Shown here piece by piece: positions 8,440 to 17,610 of a DNA stretch of 64,000 bases (within the stretch, counting starts at the first letter, position 1; each line of letters begins with the position of its first letter). Source of the stretch: Bacteroidota bacterium (GTDB lineage: Bacteria > Bacteroidota > Bacteroidia > Cytophagales > Spirosomataceae); assembly GCA_020161355.1 (NCBI GenBank), contig JAIUOF010000004.1:124001-188000 (forward strand). The letters run 5' to 3'. Position numbers and translations under genes: made by a program. The notes below the pieces were generated by a model. The model saw only the letters and a list, made by a program, of their open reading frames with translations. It made no database searches and was not told the DNA's origin.

Positions 8440-11400
8440 ATGAAACCGTTCCATTGGCTTTTGATAGTATCTCTTATTTTTGGAAGACTCCACTCGGTAG
8501 CTCAGCAAAGCAGCTTTCCTGATACCAATTATCTAAAACAAGAATATACCCGCCAGCAAGCCATAAAGGCCGAGCTGGAAAGGTTGCAAGCTATGCAACT
8601 GCAGTATCAGCGGGATAAAAAAAATAATTCTTCGGTAAAAAGCACTTTAAGCAGCTTACCCATACATTGGGAAGAACGTGGCCCAACAGGACTTCCAAAC
8701 GGAATAAATCAAGTCATAATTGATGCCAATGACCCTGCAGGCAAAAAAGCATGGGCTGCAACTTGGGGTGGGCTTTGGTACAATAATGACATTACGGCAG
8801 ATTCTTCCTGGCATCTTAAAAAATCGAATTTACGTGCTTTCTCAGTTGCTCAAAACCCCTCTAATTCACGAGAAATGTTCATAAGCACTTTTGATAAATT
8901 ATTTAGATCAATTGATGCTGGAAATACTTGGGATATATTTTCCGAAAGTGGAGCCTTCCAAATAAAATTTAATCATCAGGGGGATTTGTTTTCCGCTTGC
9001 CTTGACGATTGTAGTAATAGTGATTTTATTTACAAACTTAATCGTAGTTCTAAGCAATTTGAGCCAATTCTTTACCTATGGTCAGATTTAGGATTAAACC
9101 AAAGTGTGAAAATTGATGATCTTGAATTTGATTATGAAAATTTAATTTATTTTTCACTGAATAATGGTAAAATTTTTCGCTCATCAACAGCGAATGGAGG
9201 TGTATGGGAAAACATCATGAATCTCCCTCTTTCAAATATCTCATATAAAACAAAAATTGATATCGGCAAGGATGAAAATAATAACAAAATCATCTACGCA
9301 ATTAACTTAAAACAGTATTTAAATTATGACCGAAATATTAATTGGCTTAGAAAAAGTCAGGATGGTGGAGAAAGTTGGTCAGAATTACCCATACCCGAAC
9401 TCAATTCTTATCAATTGTCAGCAATTGATAATGTAGAAATATTATTATCTCCAGTCAACCCTTCAATAGTTAATATTGCTGCCTCTGGTTTTGCTAATAG
9501 TCAGGATGGAGGTCAGAACTGGAATGTTCCATATATTTTCGATTTATATACAAAATCATTTGCGACAAATTCCGCAGGAACTAACTATCTTGTAGCTTCT
9601 CAAATCAAAATAAAACAACTTAAAAATATTTTTTCTTCAGAACAAATTATTGGAGAAGCTCGAATAAAAAATCTTAATACTAATTTGTTTGGACATTTTG
9701 GCTTTCGAAATGATTATAATGATTCTATTTTTTTTTCTAGTGAAAAAAAACTCATTGGAAAGCATTTAATGAAAAGAGGAGATCTAGAAAATTGGCCTTT
9801 CTTTTATTTTGATTCGAATGAAACAGATCTAGTTTTTAGCATGGGATCTAAAATCATCTATTATAATCGAAATTGGCAAATTTCAAGAATTGTAAATGTA
9901 GATTTTGGATCAAATCCTCAATCTAGGGCATATGATGAAAAATATAATGTATTCTATTTTATTAAAGCTGCAAGCAAAATTAATGATTATTCAAAATTAG
10001 TAAGAATTAAAGGAATAGGTGAAAATAATGAATCGGTTGATACCTTACAAATTCACAAGTACTTTTTTGCTAGAGAGATGGTTGCGACAACTGATTCAAC
10101 TTTAATCTTGGTCAATCACAATTTCGATAATAATACATTTGAACTTTACAGATTAACTATTCATTCTGATAATACTGTTACATACCTTTTATTAAATTCT
10201 AGTTCAACAGAAATAATAAAACTACTTTCTTCAAGAGAAAACCCTAACTTCATCACAAATTTAAGAGAAGGTCTATTTTTTAGTAATGATGGTGGAATTA
10301 ATTGGACAAATAAAACAATAAGTATCCCAAATAATATTCAAGATTATGCATTGAACCAAGGAAATCCTGATAACGTGTTTGTTACAACTTTTGACAATAT
10401 TTATGTAACTTATAACTTCACAAATGCAAACGTTATTTGGGAATCGATAATTGGTACTTTGGATAATAATATCCCATATAGCCTTCCATATATATGGTAC
10501 AAAGAATCAGAGGGGCAGTTATGGGTTTCAAATTTTTTTAGAGGTGCTTTTTCTACTAATTATTTTCAAAATCAATTAAAGGACAGCATTATAATTGCTA
10601 ATTATACTAAAGGAGTAAATATAAATGACTCCATTAAAGTTAGTTTTTATAGAAACGGTCCTTTTTCAGAAAACAACTCCTATGAACTCTGGCTTTCAGA
10701 TGCTTTTGGTAATTTTAACAATGGAATAAAAATAGGACACTCTTCCACTTCTCCAATATTTGGCAAAATTCCAATTGATATTTTCTCAAGTAAAAATTAC
10801 AAAATCAGAGTGATTTCGACCAATAATTTAGTACCAATTATTCATGCTGACATAGGGCCATTTGAATTAAATCATTGCACTGACATTATTTTGGGAAATC
10901 CAAAAGTAATCAATCCTACAGACAATGGATTTGTTGTAAATATCAATGTGAGTCAAAATGCAAAAGTTTGGTATGTAGTTGTTCCAGGTGGGGAAAAACC
11001 ACCCACTCTTAGCCAGTTTGTTTGGGGAAAAGATTCTACAGGCATTACATTTTTAATCGCTGACAGTTCTAATATTATAGCCAATGAAAATAATACAATA
11101 ATCTTTACCGGGCTATTACCTGGAACAACTTATGATATATACCTGGCAAGTAAAATTCAAAACCAAACATGTTTTTCTTCTCTTCATAAGGTTACTGCTA
11201 CTACTCGAGGAATCTCCAAAAATTATTGTAGTCCAAAAAGTATTAGTGGTTGTGTCGGTAACAATTACTTTTCAGAAATATCTGTTTATAATTCCTTTGA
11301 AAATAGTTGGTCATTTTTTTCAAAATATAATTCAGGCTGTAGTCAAAATTCTTATTTTAATAATTTTAAGAATGCTGAAAAAATTATTGCCGGCCAGTTA

Positions 11401-12207
11401 TCAAAAAACGTCCATTGGAAAATTCACGACTTTTTAGGCTATTATCCATCAAAAGGTATCGGTGCCTGGATTGATTATAATTCAGATGGTGACTTCAATG
11501 ATCCTAGCGAGTCGTTACTTAACGGATTGTTTGATATGAATGACATCTATTCTTTTAATTTATTTGCCAATAACCAAACTGTCCCAGGAATAAAAAGAAT
11601 GAGAATAAGAGTAATAGATGGTGCAGAATATACCTACCCAATGTCACCCTGTGCTACCTACCAATATGGCGAAACAGAAGATTATTTAGTCAAAGTTGAA
11701 ACCAATGAGCCATACATATTTGCCAATCTTGATAAAGACACCGTAGGCCATTGTGAAAATATTAAGGTTGCCATGGAAATAACTGGTTCATATAATGTTG
11801 GTAATACATTCAGGGTCGAACTCTCCAATCCTACAGGGAGTTTTACCGACTCTACCGTTTTATTATCGGGCATTTCGGTGAATTTACCGGTAAATATCCA
11901 GATTCCGAGAACTATTCCTACCGGTCATAACTATAGACTCCGCGTGGTTTCAACCAATCCGGTGGCGGTAAGCTATGAGTCAGCTGTTTTTTCGATACAA
12001 CCCACCACCCAACAGATTATTACTAATTTCTCAGCTGATACGCATACCTTTAACCAGACAGGAAGCATTTCAGCCACCAATAAAAACACCAATGCCGCCA
12101 GGGTAAATTTCAAGGGGTGGAATTCCGTGATTCTCCTCCCTGATTTTGAAGCAAAGCCAAATAATTCTGGAGTTTTTAAAGCAGAAATTGTTGGTTGCAA
12201 TAATTGA
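8440..12207 (+). CDS. Large secreted protein with BNR-like repeats, GEVED and coat-hanger domains, 1255 aa
   Basis: A signal peptide (MKPFHWLLIVSLIFGRLHSVAQ) starts the protein. The first two thirds contain sialidase/BNR-type Asp-box repeats (RSIDAGNTWD, KSQDGGESWSE, NSQDGGQNWN, SNDGGINWTN), typical of beta-propellers. Around residues 1005-1085 lies a GEVED-type module (AWIDYNSDGDFND ... GETEDYL). The C-terminus (about 1185-1255, with VILLPDFEAKP and a final Cys) resembles the 3-coathanger stack domain found at the ends of Bacteroidota surface proteins. It is probably exported and surface-displayed; the ligand is unknown. Base composition is odd: both ends have normal GC while the middle (roughly 8.85-11.7 kb) is much more AT-rich. 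A strong hairpin follows the stop. Confidence 0.75.
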   Translation: MKPFHWLLIVSLIFGRLHSVAQQSSFPDTNYLKQEYTRQQAIKAELERLQAMQLQYQRDKKNNSSVKSTLSSLPIHWEERGPTGLPNGINQVIIDANDPAGKKAWAATWGGLWYNNDITADSSWHLKKSNLRAFSVAQNPSNSREMFISTFDKLFRSIDAGNTWDIFSESGAFQIKFNHQGDLFSACLDDCSNSDFIYKLNRSSKQFEPILYLWSDLGLNQSVKIDDLEFDYENLIYFSLNNGKIFRSSTANGGVWENIMNLPLSNISYKTKIDIGKDENNNKIIYAINLKQYLNYDRNINWLRKSQDGGESWSELPIPELNSYQLSAIDNVEILLSPVNPSIVNIAASGFANSQDGGQNWNVPYIFDLYTKSFATNSAGTNYLVASQIKIKQLKNIFSSEQIIGEARIKNLNTNLFGHFGFRNDYNDSIFFSSEKKLIGKHLMKRGDLENWPFFYFDSNETDLVFSMGSKIIYYNRNWQISRIVNVDFGSNPQSRAYDEKYNVFYFIKAASKINDYSKLVRIKGIGENNESVDTLQIHKYFFAREMVATTDSTLILVNHNFDNNTFELYRLTIHSDNTVTYLLLNSSSTEIIKLLSSRENPNFITNLREGLFFSNDGGINWTNKTISIPNNIQDYALNQGNPDNVFVTTFDNIYVTYNFTNANVIWESIIGTLDNNIPYSLPYIWYKESEGQLWVSNFFRGAFSTNYFQNQLKDSIIIANYTKGVNINDSIKVSFYRNGPFSENNSYELWLSDAFGNFNNGIKIGHSSTSPIFGKIPIDIFSSKNYKIRVISTNNLVPIIHADIGPFELNHCTDIILGNPKVINPTDNGFVVNINVSQNAKVWYVVVPGGEKPPTLSQFVWGKDSTGITFLIADSSNIIANENNTIIFTGLLPGTTYDIYLASKIQNQTCFSSLHKVTATTRGISKNYCSPKSISGCVGNNYFSEISVYNSFENSWSFFSKYNSGCSQNSYFNNFKNAEKIIAGQLSKNVHWKIHDFLGYYPSKGIGAWIDYNSDGDFNDPSESLLNGLFDMNDIYSFNLFANNQTVPGIKRMRIRVIDGAEYTYPMSPCATYQYGETEDYLVKVETNEPYIFANLDKDTVGHCENIKVAMEITGSYNVGNTFRVELSNPTGSFTDSTVLLSGISVNLPVNIQIPRTIPTGHNYRLRVVSTNPVAVSYESAVFSIQPTTQQIITNFSADTHTFNQTGSISATNKNTNAARVNFKGWNSVILLPDFEAKPNNSGVFKAEIVGCNN

Positions 12208-12218
12208 AATATCCTGAT

Positions 12219-12263
12219 AAAAGCACCCCAAAAATCACATTATCTGCCTTTCGGGGTGCTTTT
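12219..12263. terminator. Bidirectional rho-independent terminator
   Basis: AAAAGCACCCC (12219-12229) pairs perfectly with GGGGTGCTTTT (12253-12263) around a 23-nt loop. The A and T tails suit both strands. It lies between the convergent BNR/GEVED gene and the cysteine-repeat gene. Confidence 0.85.
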
Positions 12264-12277
12264 ATAATTTTTTTGCT

Positions 12278-13738
12278 TTATTTCAAAGAGTACCAGATCG
12301 TGCCATCATAGACTTTAATGGCTTTAACGGTAGTATCAAAATATATCGCTCCTTCGGCGGGGTTTTGAGGCGGGCCGGGCAATGGCTTCAGCTGCAAGGA
12401 GCCTGCAATATCCATTTTAGCTCCTGCGGAATAGTTGACACAAGCTCCTGTTGAAGGATTACAAATATCAATGGTAAGCGGGTTGCTGTCATTGCAGCCA
12501 GAACAAGGTAAACAAAATGAATTGGCTATAGTATTAGCATAAGTGCCTATAGCACAGTCTAGACACGTGGAAGCACCAGTTGTACTACTAAATTTTCCGG
12601 TGGCACATGGCAAGCATTCGGTTTTCCCGGCATCCGGGTTATAGTAACCTGCATTACACAATTTGCAGGTATCAGCTCCGGTCTGGTCATTATATTTCCC
12701 AGGCGGACAAAGCTTGTATTCTTTTGCTCCCGACTGATCAACGTATGCTCCGACAGGTGCCGAAATACAGAATGATGATCCATAAGCATTGGTATAAGTC
12801 CCTTTTGGACATGGTTTGGCATATTTTGCACCTACACTATCAACATACATCCCGGGTGGACTCAGCCGGAATGTTGTAGCTCCTTCAATATCCACATAAG
12901 CACCAAGTGGTGACTTAATACAATCTACCTGACCGTAGCCACTGCTGTAAGTCCCTCTTGCACAAGGCTTACATGATGATTTCCCCGTACTATCGGAGTA
13001 AAACCCGGGTGGACATAGATGAAAAGTGGAATCTCCTTCAGTAGAAACATAAGATCCCTTGGGTGCTGGCAAGGGGTTGGCCATACCTTCAAACGGAGCA
13101 TAATAACCTATACCTGAGGATACACAAGCCGTATGACCGAAAATAGGGTTATATTTTCCGGGAGGACACAAATCAAACTTGGTTTGTTCATAAGTAGAAA
13201 CAAATGCCCCGATTGGAGCATCAGTACATTTGTTCTGGCCGGAATTGGGATTAAATTTACCCAATTCGCAACCCTTGCATTTTTTGCTGGCCAATGAATC
13301 TGAATATTTTCCGGGGGGACAAAGCCTGTATGTTGAGTCGCCTGTAGTATCAACGTAAGCCCCAACCGGAGCCGGGAGGGCTTGCGACATACCTTTAAAA
13401 GGAGCGTAATACCCCTTGGGACTTAAAACACAGGCAGTACTAGAATATCCATCCTGAAATGTACCCAGAGCACAAAGCTTAAAGTCAGTAGCACCCATAG
13501 TACTTACAAATGCCCCCGGAGGGGCGGGTGTGCACTTGGTTTGACCCACTTTAGGATTATATGTTCCTGGCCCACAAAGCTTACATACAGTATCAGAAAC
13601 GGCTCCTGCAACATTACTAAACCGACCTGTGGCACAGGGAACACAGTCATTTCCGTTTCGGTAATATCCTGGAAGGCAATTCTGGGAAAAAAGGTCAAAA
13701 CAAAGTAATAATGCGAGCAATAAAAAAGTCGATTTCAT
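12278..13738 (-). CDS. Secreted cysteine-rich GCC2/GCC3-like repeat protein, 486 aa
   Basis: A signal peptide (MKSTFLLLALLLCFDLFSQ) is followed by a long run of short modules of the type CPPGxYxxxxGxxxCxxCxxGxYxxxxGxxxC, each about 45-50 residues as a pair. This is the ephrin-receptor-like GCC2/GCC3 (TNFR-like) pattern best known from eukaryotic extracellular proteins. Several modules have lost cysteines (ALPAPVGAYVDT, PLPAPKGSYVST). The last 45 residues (GAIYFDTTVKAIKVYDGTIWYSLK) match the C-terminal tag common in Bacteroidota surface and fibre-like proteins. The likely role is a disulphide-stabilised surface stalk or adhesin. It converges on the large secreted BNR/GEVED gene and shares its terminator. 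Confidence 0.75.
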   Translation of the reverse strand: MKSTFLLLALLLCFDLFSQNCLPGYYRNGNDCVPCATGRFSNVAGAVSDTVCKLCGPGTYNPKVGQTKCTPAPPGAFVSTMGATDFKLCALGTFQDGYSSTACVLSPKGYYAPFKGMSQALPAPVGAYVDTTGDSTYRLCPPGKYSDSLASKKCKGCELGKFNPNSGQNKCTDAPIGAFVSTYEQTKFDLCPPGKYNPIFGHTACVSSGIGYYAPFEGMANPLPAPKGSYVSTEGDSTFHLCPPGFYSDSTGKSSCKPCARGTYSSGYGQVDCIKSPLGAYVDIEGATTFRLSPPGMYVDSVGAKYAKPCPKGTYTNAYGSSFCISAPVGAYVDQSGAKEYKLCPPGKYNDQTGADTCKLCNAGYYNPDAGKTECLPCATGKFSSTTGASTCLDCAIGTYANTIANSFCLPCSGCNDSNPLTIDICNPSTGACVNYSAGAKMDIAGSLQLKPLPGPPQNPAEGAIYFDTTVKAIKVYDGTIWYSLK

Positions 13739-14050
13739 AGCAATAAAAGGGTTATCAGGTAAGCAAAATTTTGCTAAATATTAATTTTAAATTCCTTTTT
13801 ATAGCTCTCGAAAGCTTATTTTTAGTAAAAAAATTAGTAAGTGGATACATTTTATTCATATGCAAACATTTATCAATCAATATTTTACAAAAAGCATCAG
13901 TCAAATTTTTGATAAATAATACCCCAAGCCGCCATGATCAAAATATGAAAAAGCGTTTTTTGGATGCCTTAAAATCAATTATTGCCTGAAAATATCATAT
14001 TTCCTGCCCATTTTCTTCCGATATTTGCCTCATTCAATCACTTAAGAAAA
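13739..14050. other. Intergenic region without recognised gene
   Basis: About 310 bp of AT-rich DNA between the divergent cysteine-repeat gene and the GH67 gene. It must hold both promoters, but no full TTTG-N19-21-TAnnTTTG pair was found. The open frames across it lack features of real proteins. Confidence 0.4.
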
Positions 14051-16138
14051 ATGAGATTTTTCCTTTCGCTCCTTTTGAGCTTTATATGCTTTGGCACCTA
14101 TGCCGATGATGGTTACAGACTTTGGCTGAAATACGACCCCATCAAAAATCCTGCATTGAAAGCCGGATACAGCAAAAAACTAAATAGTGTTTTTATTCAA
14201 AAAACTAATGAAACGATAGCCGTAGCCGTGGCTGAACTAAAATACGCCACGCGTGGGATGCTCGGTAAAGAAATTTTGGAAACTAAAGCACCAACTTCAA
14301 GCCTGAAGCTGGAAATAACAAAATTGGCAGATATAAGCCTGGAAGCGTTTGAGATAAAAACTATTAAAACCCAAATAGTTATAAGCGGAAATACTTCGAA
14401 TGGTGTTTTATACGGCGTTTTTGAATTAATCAGGAAAATGCAATTGGGCGAATCCCTGGAAAATATAAACGTTGCTTCTTCTCCTAAAATCCACCTCAGA
14501 ATGCTCAACCACTGGGACAACAACAACGGTACCATAGAACGGGGCTATGCCGGCATGTCGATGTGGAAATGGTACGAACTTCCCGAAAGAATTGACCCCA
14601 GATACATTGACTACGCCCGGGCAAATGCCTCAATAGGCATCAATGGCACGGTGCTGAATAACGTTAATGCCTCTGCCAGATTCATTACAGGCGAATATCT
14701 GGGCAAAGTAAAAGCCCTGGCTGATGTATACAGACCATATGGCATAAAAGTGTATTTGTCGGTAAATTTTGCTTCACCAAAAATCCTTGGTAAACTCAAA
14801 ACCGCAGACCCCCTTGACCCTGAAGTACAAAAATGGTGGAAAGAAAAAGCGGATGAAATCTATAAGCTCATCCCCGATTTTGGTGGATTTTTGGTAAAAG
14901 CCAACTCTGAAGGCGAACCCGGCCCGATGGATTTTGGCCGCACACATAAAGATGGAGCCAATATGCTGGCAGAAGCTATAGCACCCCATGGCGGGCTGGT
15001 CATTTGGCGGGCATTTGTCTATAATTTTGACCCAAAAGGCGACCGTTTTGCGGCTGCTTACAATGAATTTAAGAAGTTTGACGGGGAATTTTTGCCCAAT
15101 GTCATCATCCAGGTCAAAAATGGCCCGATAGATTTTCAGGTGAGGGAGCCTATTTCTCCACTTTTTGGTGCTATGGAAAAAACACCGGTGAGCATAGAGT
15201 TTCAGTTGACACAGGAATATTTAGGTTGGGCCACCCATTGGGTATATGAGGCCCCTATGTTTGAGGAAGTACTGAAAACCGACACATATGCTAAAGGCAA
15301 AGGCTCAACAGTAGCCAAAGTGATTGATGGCGAAGCATTTAAATACCCGATCACCTCCATGGTAGGTGTTGCCAATACCGGCTCTGACCGCAACTGGACC
15401 GGCCACCCCATGGCTCAGGCCAACTGGTACACCCTTGGACGATTGGCATGGAATCCGGAGATGAACTCGGCTACAATAGCCGATGAATGGGCAAAAATAA
15501 CATTCAGATCCGATGCAAAAACCACAGAAACTATTAAAAAGCTCATGCTCGAAAGCCGGGAAATATATGTAAACTATACCAACCCTCTCGGTGTGCATCA
15601 TGTGATGGGTGAGAGTCACCATTTTGGACCCGAACCTTGGGTAGAAAAAGCTCCACGGCCTGACTGGACTGCTTTATATTACCATAGAGCCGACTCAGTA
15701 GGCATAGGTTTTGACCGTACCGAAAAAGGCAGCAATTCTCTGGCTCAATACCATCCCGAGCTCAGAGCAAAATATGCGGATATCAAAACCATAGAGCCGG
15801 AATATCTTTTGTGGTTTCATCATGCACCTTGGAACATGCAGCTAGCAACCGGCCGCTCGGTATGGAACGAAATGGTAAGCAGGTACTATGAAGGCGTAAA
15901 ATCAGTAGAAAAAATGAATATTGAATGGGCCACTTTGAAAGGCAAAGTCGATGAGGAAACTTTTGAAAATGTATCAGCCAGGCTAAAAACCCAGCTCAAA
16001 GAAGCCTATTGGTGGCGGGATGCCTCAGTGCTCTATTTCCAGAAATTCAGCAAAATGCCCGTGCCTGCCCCCTACCCAAAACCAACCCGAACTTTTGAAG
16101 AACTAAAGGCTTTGGTTGATGTGTATCATGTGAGGTAA
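14051..16138 (+). CDS. aguA: GH67 alpha-glucuronidase, 695 aa
   Basis: The start is set at the ATG giving the signal peptide MRFFLSLLLSFICFGTYA; a TTG 23 codons upstream would bury it. The body matches GH67 throughout: an N-terminal beta domain, then a TIM barrel with ANSEGEPGP (general acid Glu about residue 287), NGPIDFQVREP (Asp) and QLTQEYLGW (Glu), the three carboxylates used by this inverting family. C-terminal motifs include GVHHVMGESHHFGP and LWFHHAPW. The enzyme removes 4-O-methyl-glucuronic acid from xylo-oligosaccharides, probably in the periplasm here. The length is normal for the family. It points to glucuronoxylan use; no xylanase lies in the window. Confidence 0.95.
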   Translation: MRFFLSLLLSFICFGTYADDGYRLWLKYDPIKNPALKAGYSKKLNSVFIQKTNETIAVAVAELKYATRGMLGKEILETKAPTSSLKLEITKLADISLEAFEIKTIKTQIVISGNTSNGVLYGVFELIRKMQLGESLENINVASSPKIHLRMLNHWDNNNGTIERGYAGMSMWKWYELPERIDPRYIDYARANASIGINGTVLNNVNASARFITGEYLGKVKALADVYRPYGIKVYLSVNFASPKILGKLKTADPLDPEVQKWWKEKADEIYKLIPDFGGFLVKANSEGEPGPMDFGRTHKDGANMLAEAIAPHGGLVIWRAFVYNFDPKGDRFAAAYNEFKKFDGEFLPNVIIQVKNGPIDFQVREPISPLFGAMEKTPVSIEFQLTQEYLGWATHWVYEAPMFEEVLKTDTYAKGKGSTVAKVIDGEAFKYPITSMVGVANTGSDRNWTGHPMAQANWYTLGRLAWNPEMNSATIADEWAKITFRSDAKTTETIKKLMLESREIYVNYTNPLGVHHVMGESHHFGPEPWVEKAPRPDWTALYYHRADSVGIGFDRTEKGSNSLAQYHPELRAKYADIKTIEPEYLLWFHHAPWNMQLATGRSVWNEMVSRYYEGVKSVEKMNIEWATLKGKVDEETFENVSARLKTQLKEAYWWRDASVLYFQKFSKMPVPAPYPKPTRTFEELKALVDVYHVR

Positions 16139-16186
16139 GAGTATCTAATGACACTCTATTTACAAAAAAATGATATTTTAAACTTA

Positions 16187-16220
16187 TTAAATCAGAGTGA
16201 TTTTCAAAACTCTGATTTAA
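16187..16220. terminator. Hairpin between convergent genes, overlapping the ATPase stop codon
   Basis: TTAAATCAGAGT (16187-16198) pairs perfectly with ACTCTGATTTAA (16209-16220) around a 10-nt loop. The right arm encodes the last codons of the minus-strand ATPase. It can end transcription of the GH67 gene; a T-rich stretch also follows on the minus strand. Confidence 0.55.
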
Positions 16221-17364
16221 TATCTTTCCAGGACCATACTTGATAATTGGTCCGTGTTTGACTATCCTCTCCTCCGTAAACCAATATTTTTCTTTTTATT
16301 GTATCGTCTGCTACATTCGCCAAATTATCTAATCCTTTAAAAAGTGCATTGGTGATGGTTTTTGTAGCTTTGATTTCCACAATATCAAACCCATTACCAT
16401 TACTCACCATCAAATCAACCTCATTGCCATTGGAGTCTCTCCAATAGTAGAAGTCTTGGTTCAACTGGAGATGTTGATTCTGCTTCATGTATTCATTTAT
16501 GACAAAATTCTCAAACAAAGCTCCTTTAAATGGGCTAAGTGCGATATTTTCAGCTTTTTTCTCACCAAGTAAAAAACTCGCCAAACCTGTATCATAAAAA
16601 TATAATTTTGGACTCTTGACTAATCTTTTATTGAAATTTTTAAAAAAAGGCGGCAATTGGTAAATCACATAACTACTTTCTAAAATCGACAACCAAGAAC
16701 TTACCGTCGGAACACTTATACCGGCGTCATTTGAAAGGCTATTTAAACTTAATTGTTGGCCAACTTTACCGGCACATAGCTTCAAAAACGACCTGAATTG
16801 CTTCAAATCCCGTACATTTAAAAGCTCATTTATGTCACGTTCAATATAGGTTTCGATGTAATTTGAATAATAAGAAGACACAGGAATATCACGTATATAA
16901 AGTGCTGGATAGCTACCCTTTACAATAGCTTCGTCATAGTCTTCTGGCAACAAATTTGCAGATTTTAACTCCCCAAAATCAAATGGCAACAATTTAAACA
17001 AAGCCACTCGACCTGCTAAACTCTGGGTGATTGACTTCATCATTAAAAAATTCTGTGAACCAGAAAGAATGTATTGACCCATTAAGCCCGAATTGTCAAC
17101 TTTTGTTTGAATATATGAAAAAAGTTCAGGCACCCTTTGTACTTCGTCAAAAATAACCCGGTTATCATATTTATCTAAAAATCCATTGGGATCATCTGAT
17201 GCAAAAGCACGTTCATCGGGATTTTCCAATGAAATATATTGATAGTCTGAAAACAGATTTTTTAGTAGTGTTGTCTTACCCGACTGTCTTGGCCCTGTAA
17301 GTGCAATTACGGGATAAACTTTTGAGATTCTTTCTATCGCTGAATATATGCTTCTTTGAATCAT
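16204..17364 (-). CDS. AAA-family ATPase with DUF4143 domain (paralogue), 386 aa
   Basis: The same architecture as the ATPase at 4.8-5.9 kb: Walker A GPRQSGKTT, YISLENPDER, Walker B VIFDEVQRVP, ILSGSQNF, then DUF4143 with LYFYDTGLASFLLG and a PD-(D/E)xK-like pair (GNEVDLMV ... DIVEIKAT). The two genes share long collinear motifs and are clearly paralogous, but differ enough that this is not a recent duplication. The start, MIQRSIYS, is clear. Eight 23-bp tandem repeats begin 53 bp upstream of it. The role is unknown; proposals for the family include stress or mobile-element ATPases. A terminator hairpin overlaps the stop. Confidence 0.8.
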   Translation of the reverse strand: MIQRSIYSAIERISKVYPVIALTGPRQSGKTTLLKNLFSDYQYISLENPDERAFASDDPNGFLDKYDNRVIFDEVQRVPELFSYIQTKVDNSGLMGQYILSGSQNFLMMKSITQSLAGRVALFKLLPFDFGELKSANLLPEDYDEAIVKGSYPALYIRDIPVSSYYSNYIETYIERDINELLNVRDLKQFRSFLKLCAGKVGQQLSLNSLSNDAGISVPTVSSWLSILESSYVIYQLPPFFKNFNKRLVKSPKLYFYDTGLASFLLGEKKAENIALSPFKGALFENFVINEYMKQNQHLQLNQDFYYWRDSNGNEVDLMVSNGNGFDIVEIKATKTITNALFKGLDNLANVADDTIKRKILVYGGEDSQTRTNYQVWSWKDIKSEF

Positions 17365-17416
17365 AAATATCTGATTATAAACACAAAAATAATCATTATT
17401 TTTAATATTCCAAATC

Positions 17417-17599
17417 TCTACTTTATGATTTACATAAACTCTACTTTATGATTTGCATAAACTCTATTTTATGATTTGCATAAATTCTACTTTACGATTT
17501 ACATAAACTCTACTTTATGATTTGCATAAACTCTACTTTACGATTTACATAAATTCTACTTTATGATTTACATAAAATCTACTTATGATTTGCATAAAA
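17417..17599. repeat. Eight tandem 23-bp repeats, each with an internal dyad
   Basis: Units start at 17417, 17440, 17463, 17486, 17509, 17532, 17555 and 17578; the last is 22 bp. The core is TTTATGATTTACATAAA, in which TTTATG and CATAAA are reverse complements around a 5-nt centre. Position 11 of that core alternates A/G and the arm alternates TTTATG/TTTACG. There are no spacers, so this is not CRISPR. The array lies between the start of the DUF4143 ATPase gene and the end of the HPr-kinase-like gene, placing it upstream of the former. Confidence 0.9.
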
Positions 17600-17610
17600 T
17601 AAAAAAGGAT

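Noticed and set aside
13771..13989. 72-residue frame before the GH67 gene
   Set aside because: Low-complexity translation in an AT-rich promoter region; no support beyond being open.
17417..17599. Tandem repeats considered as a CRISPR array
   Set aside because: Units are contiguous with no spacers and no cas gene is present.
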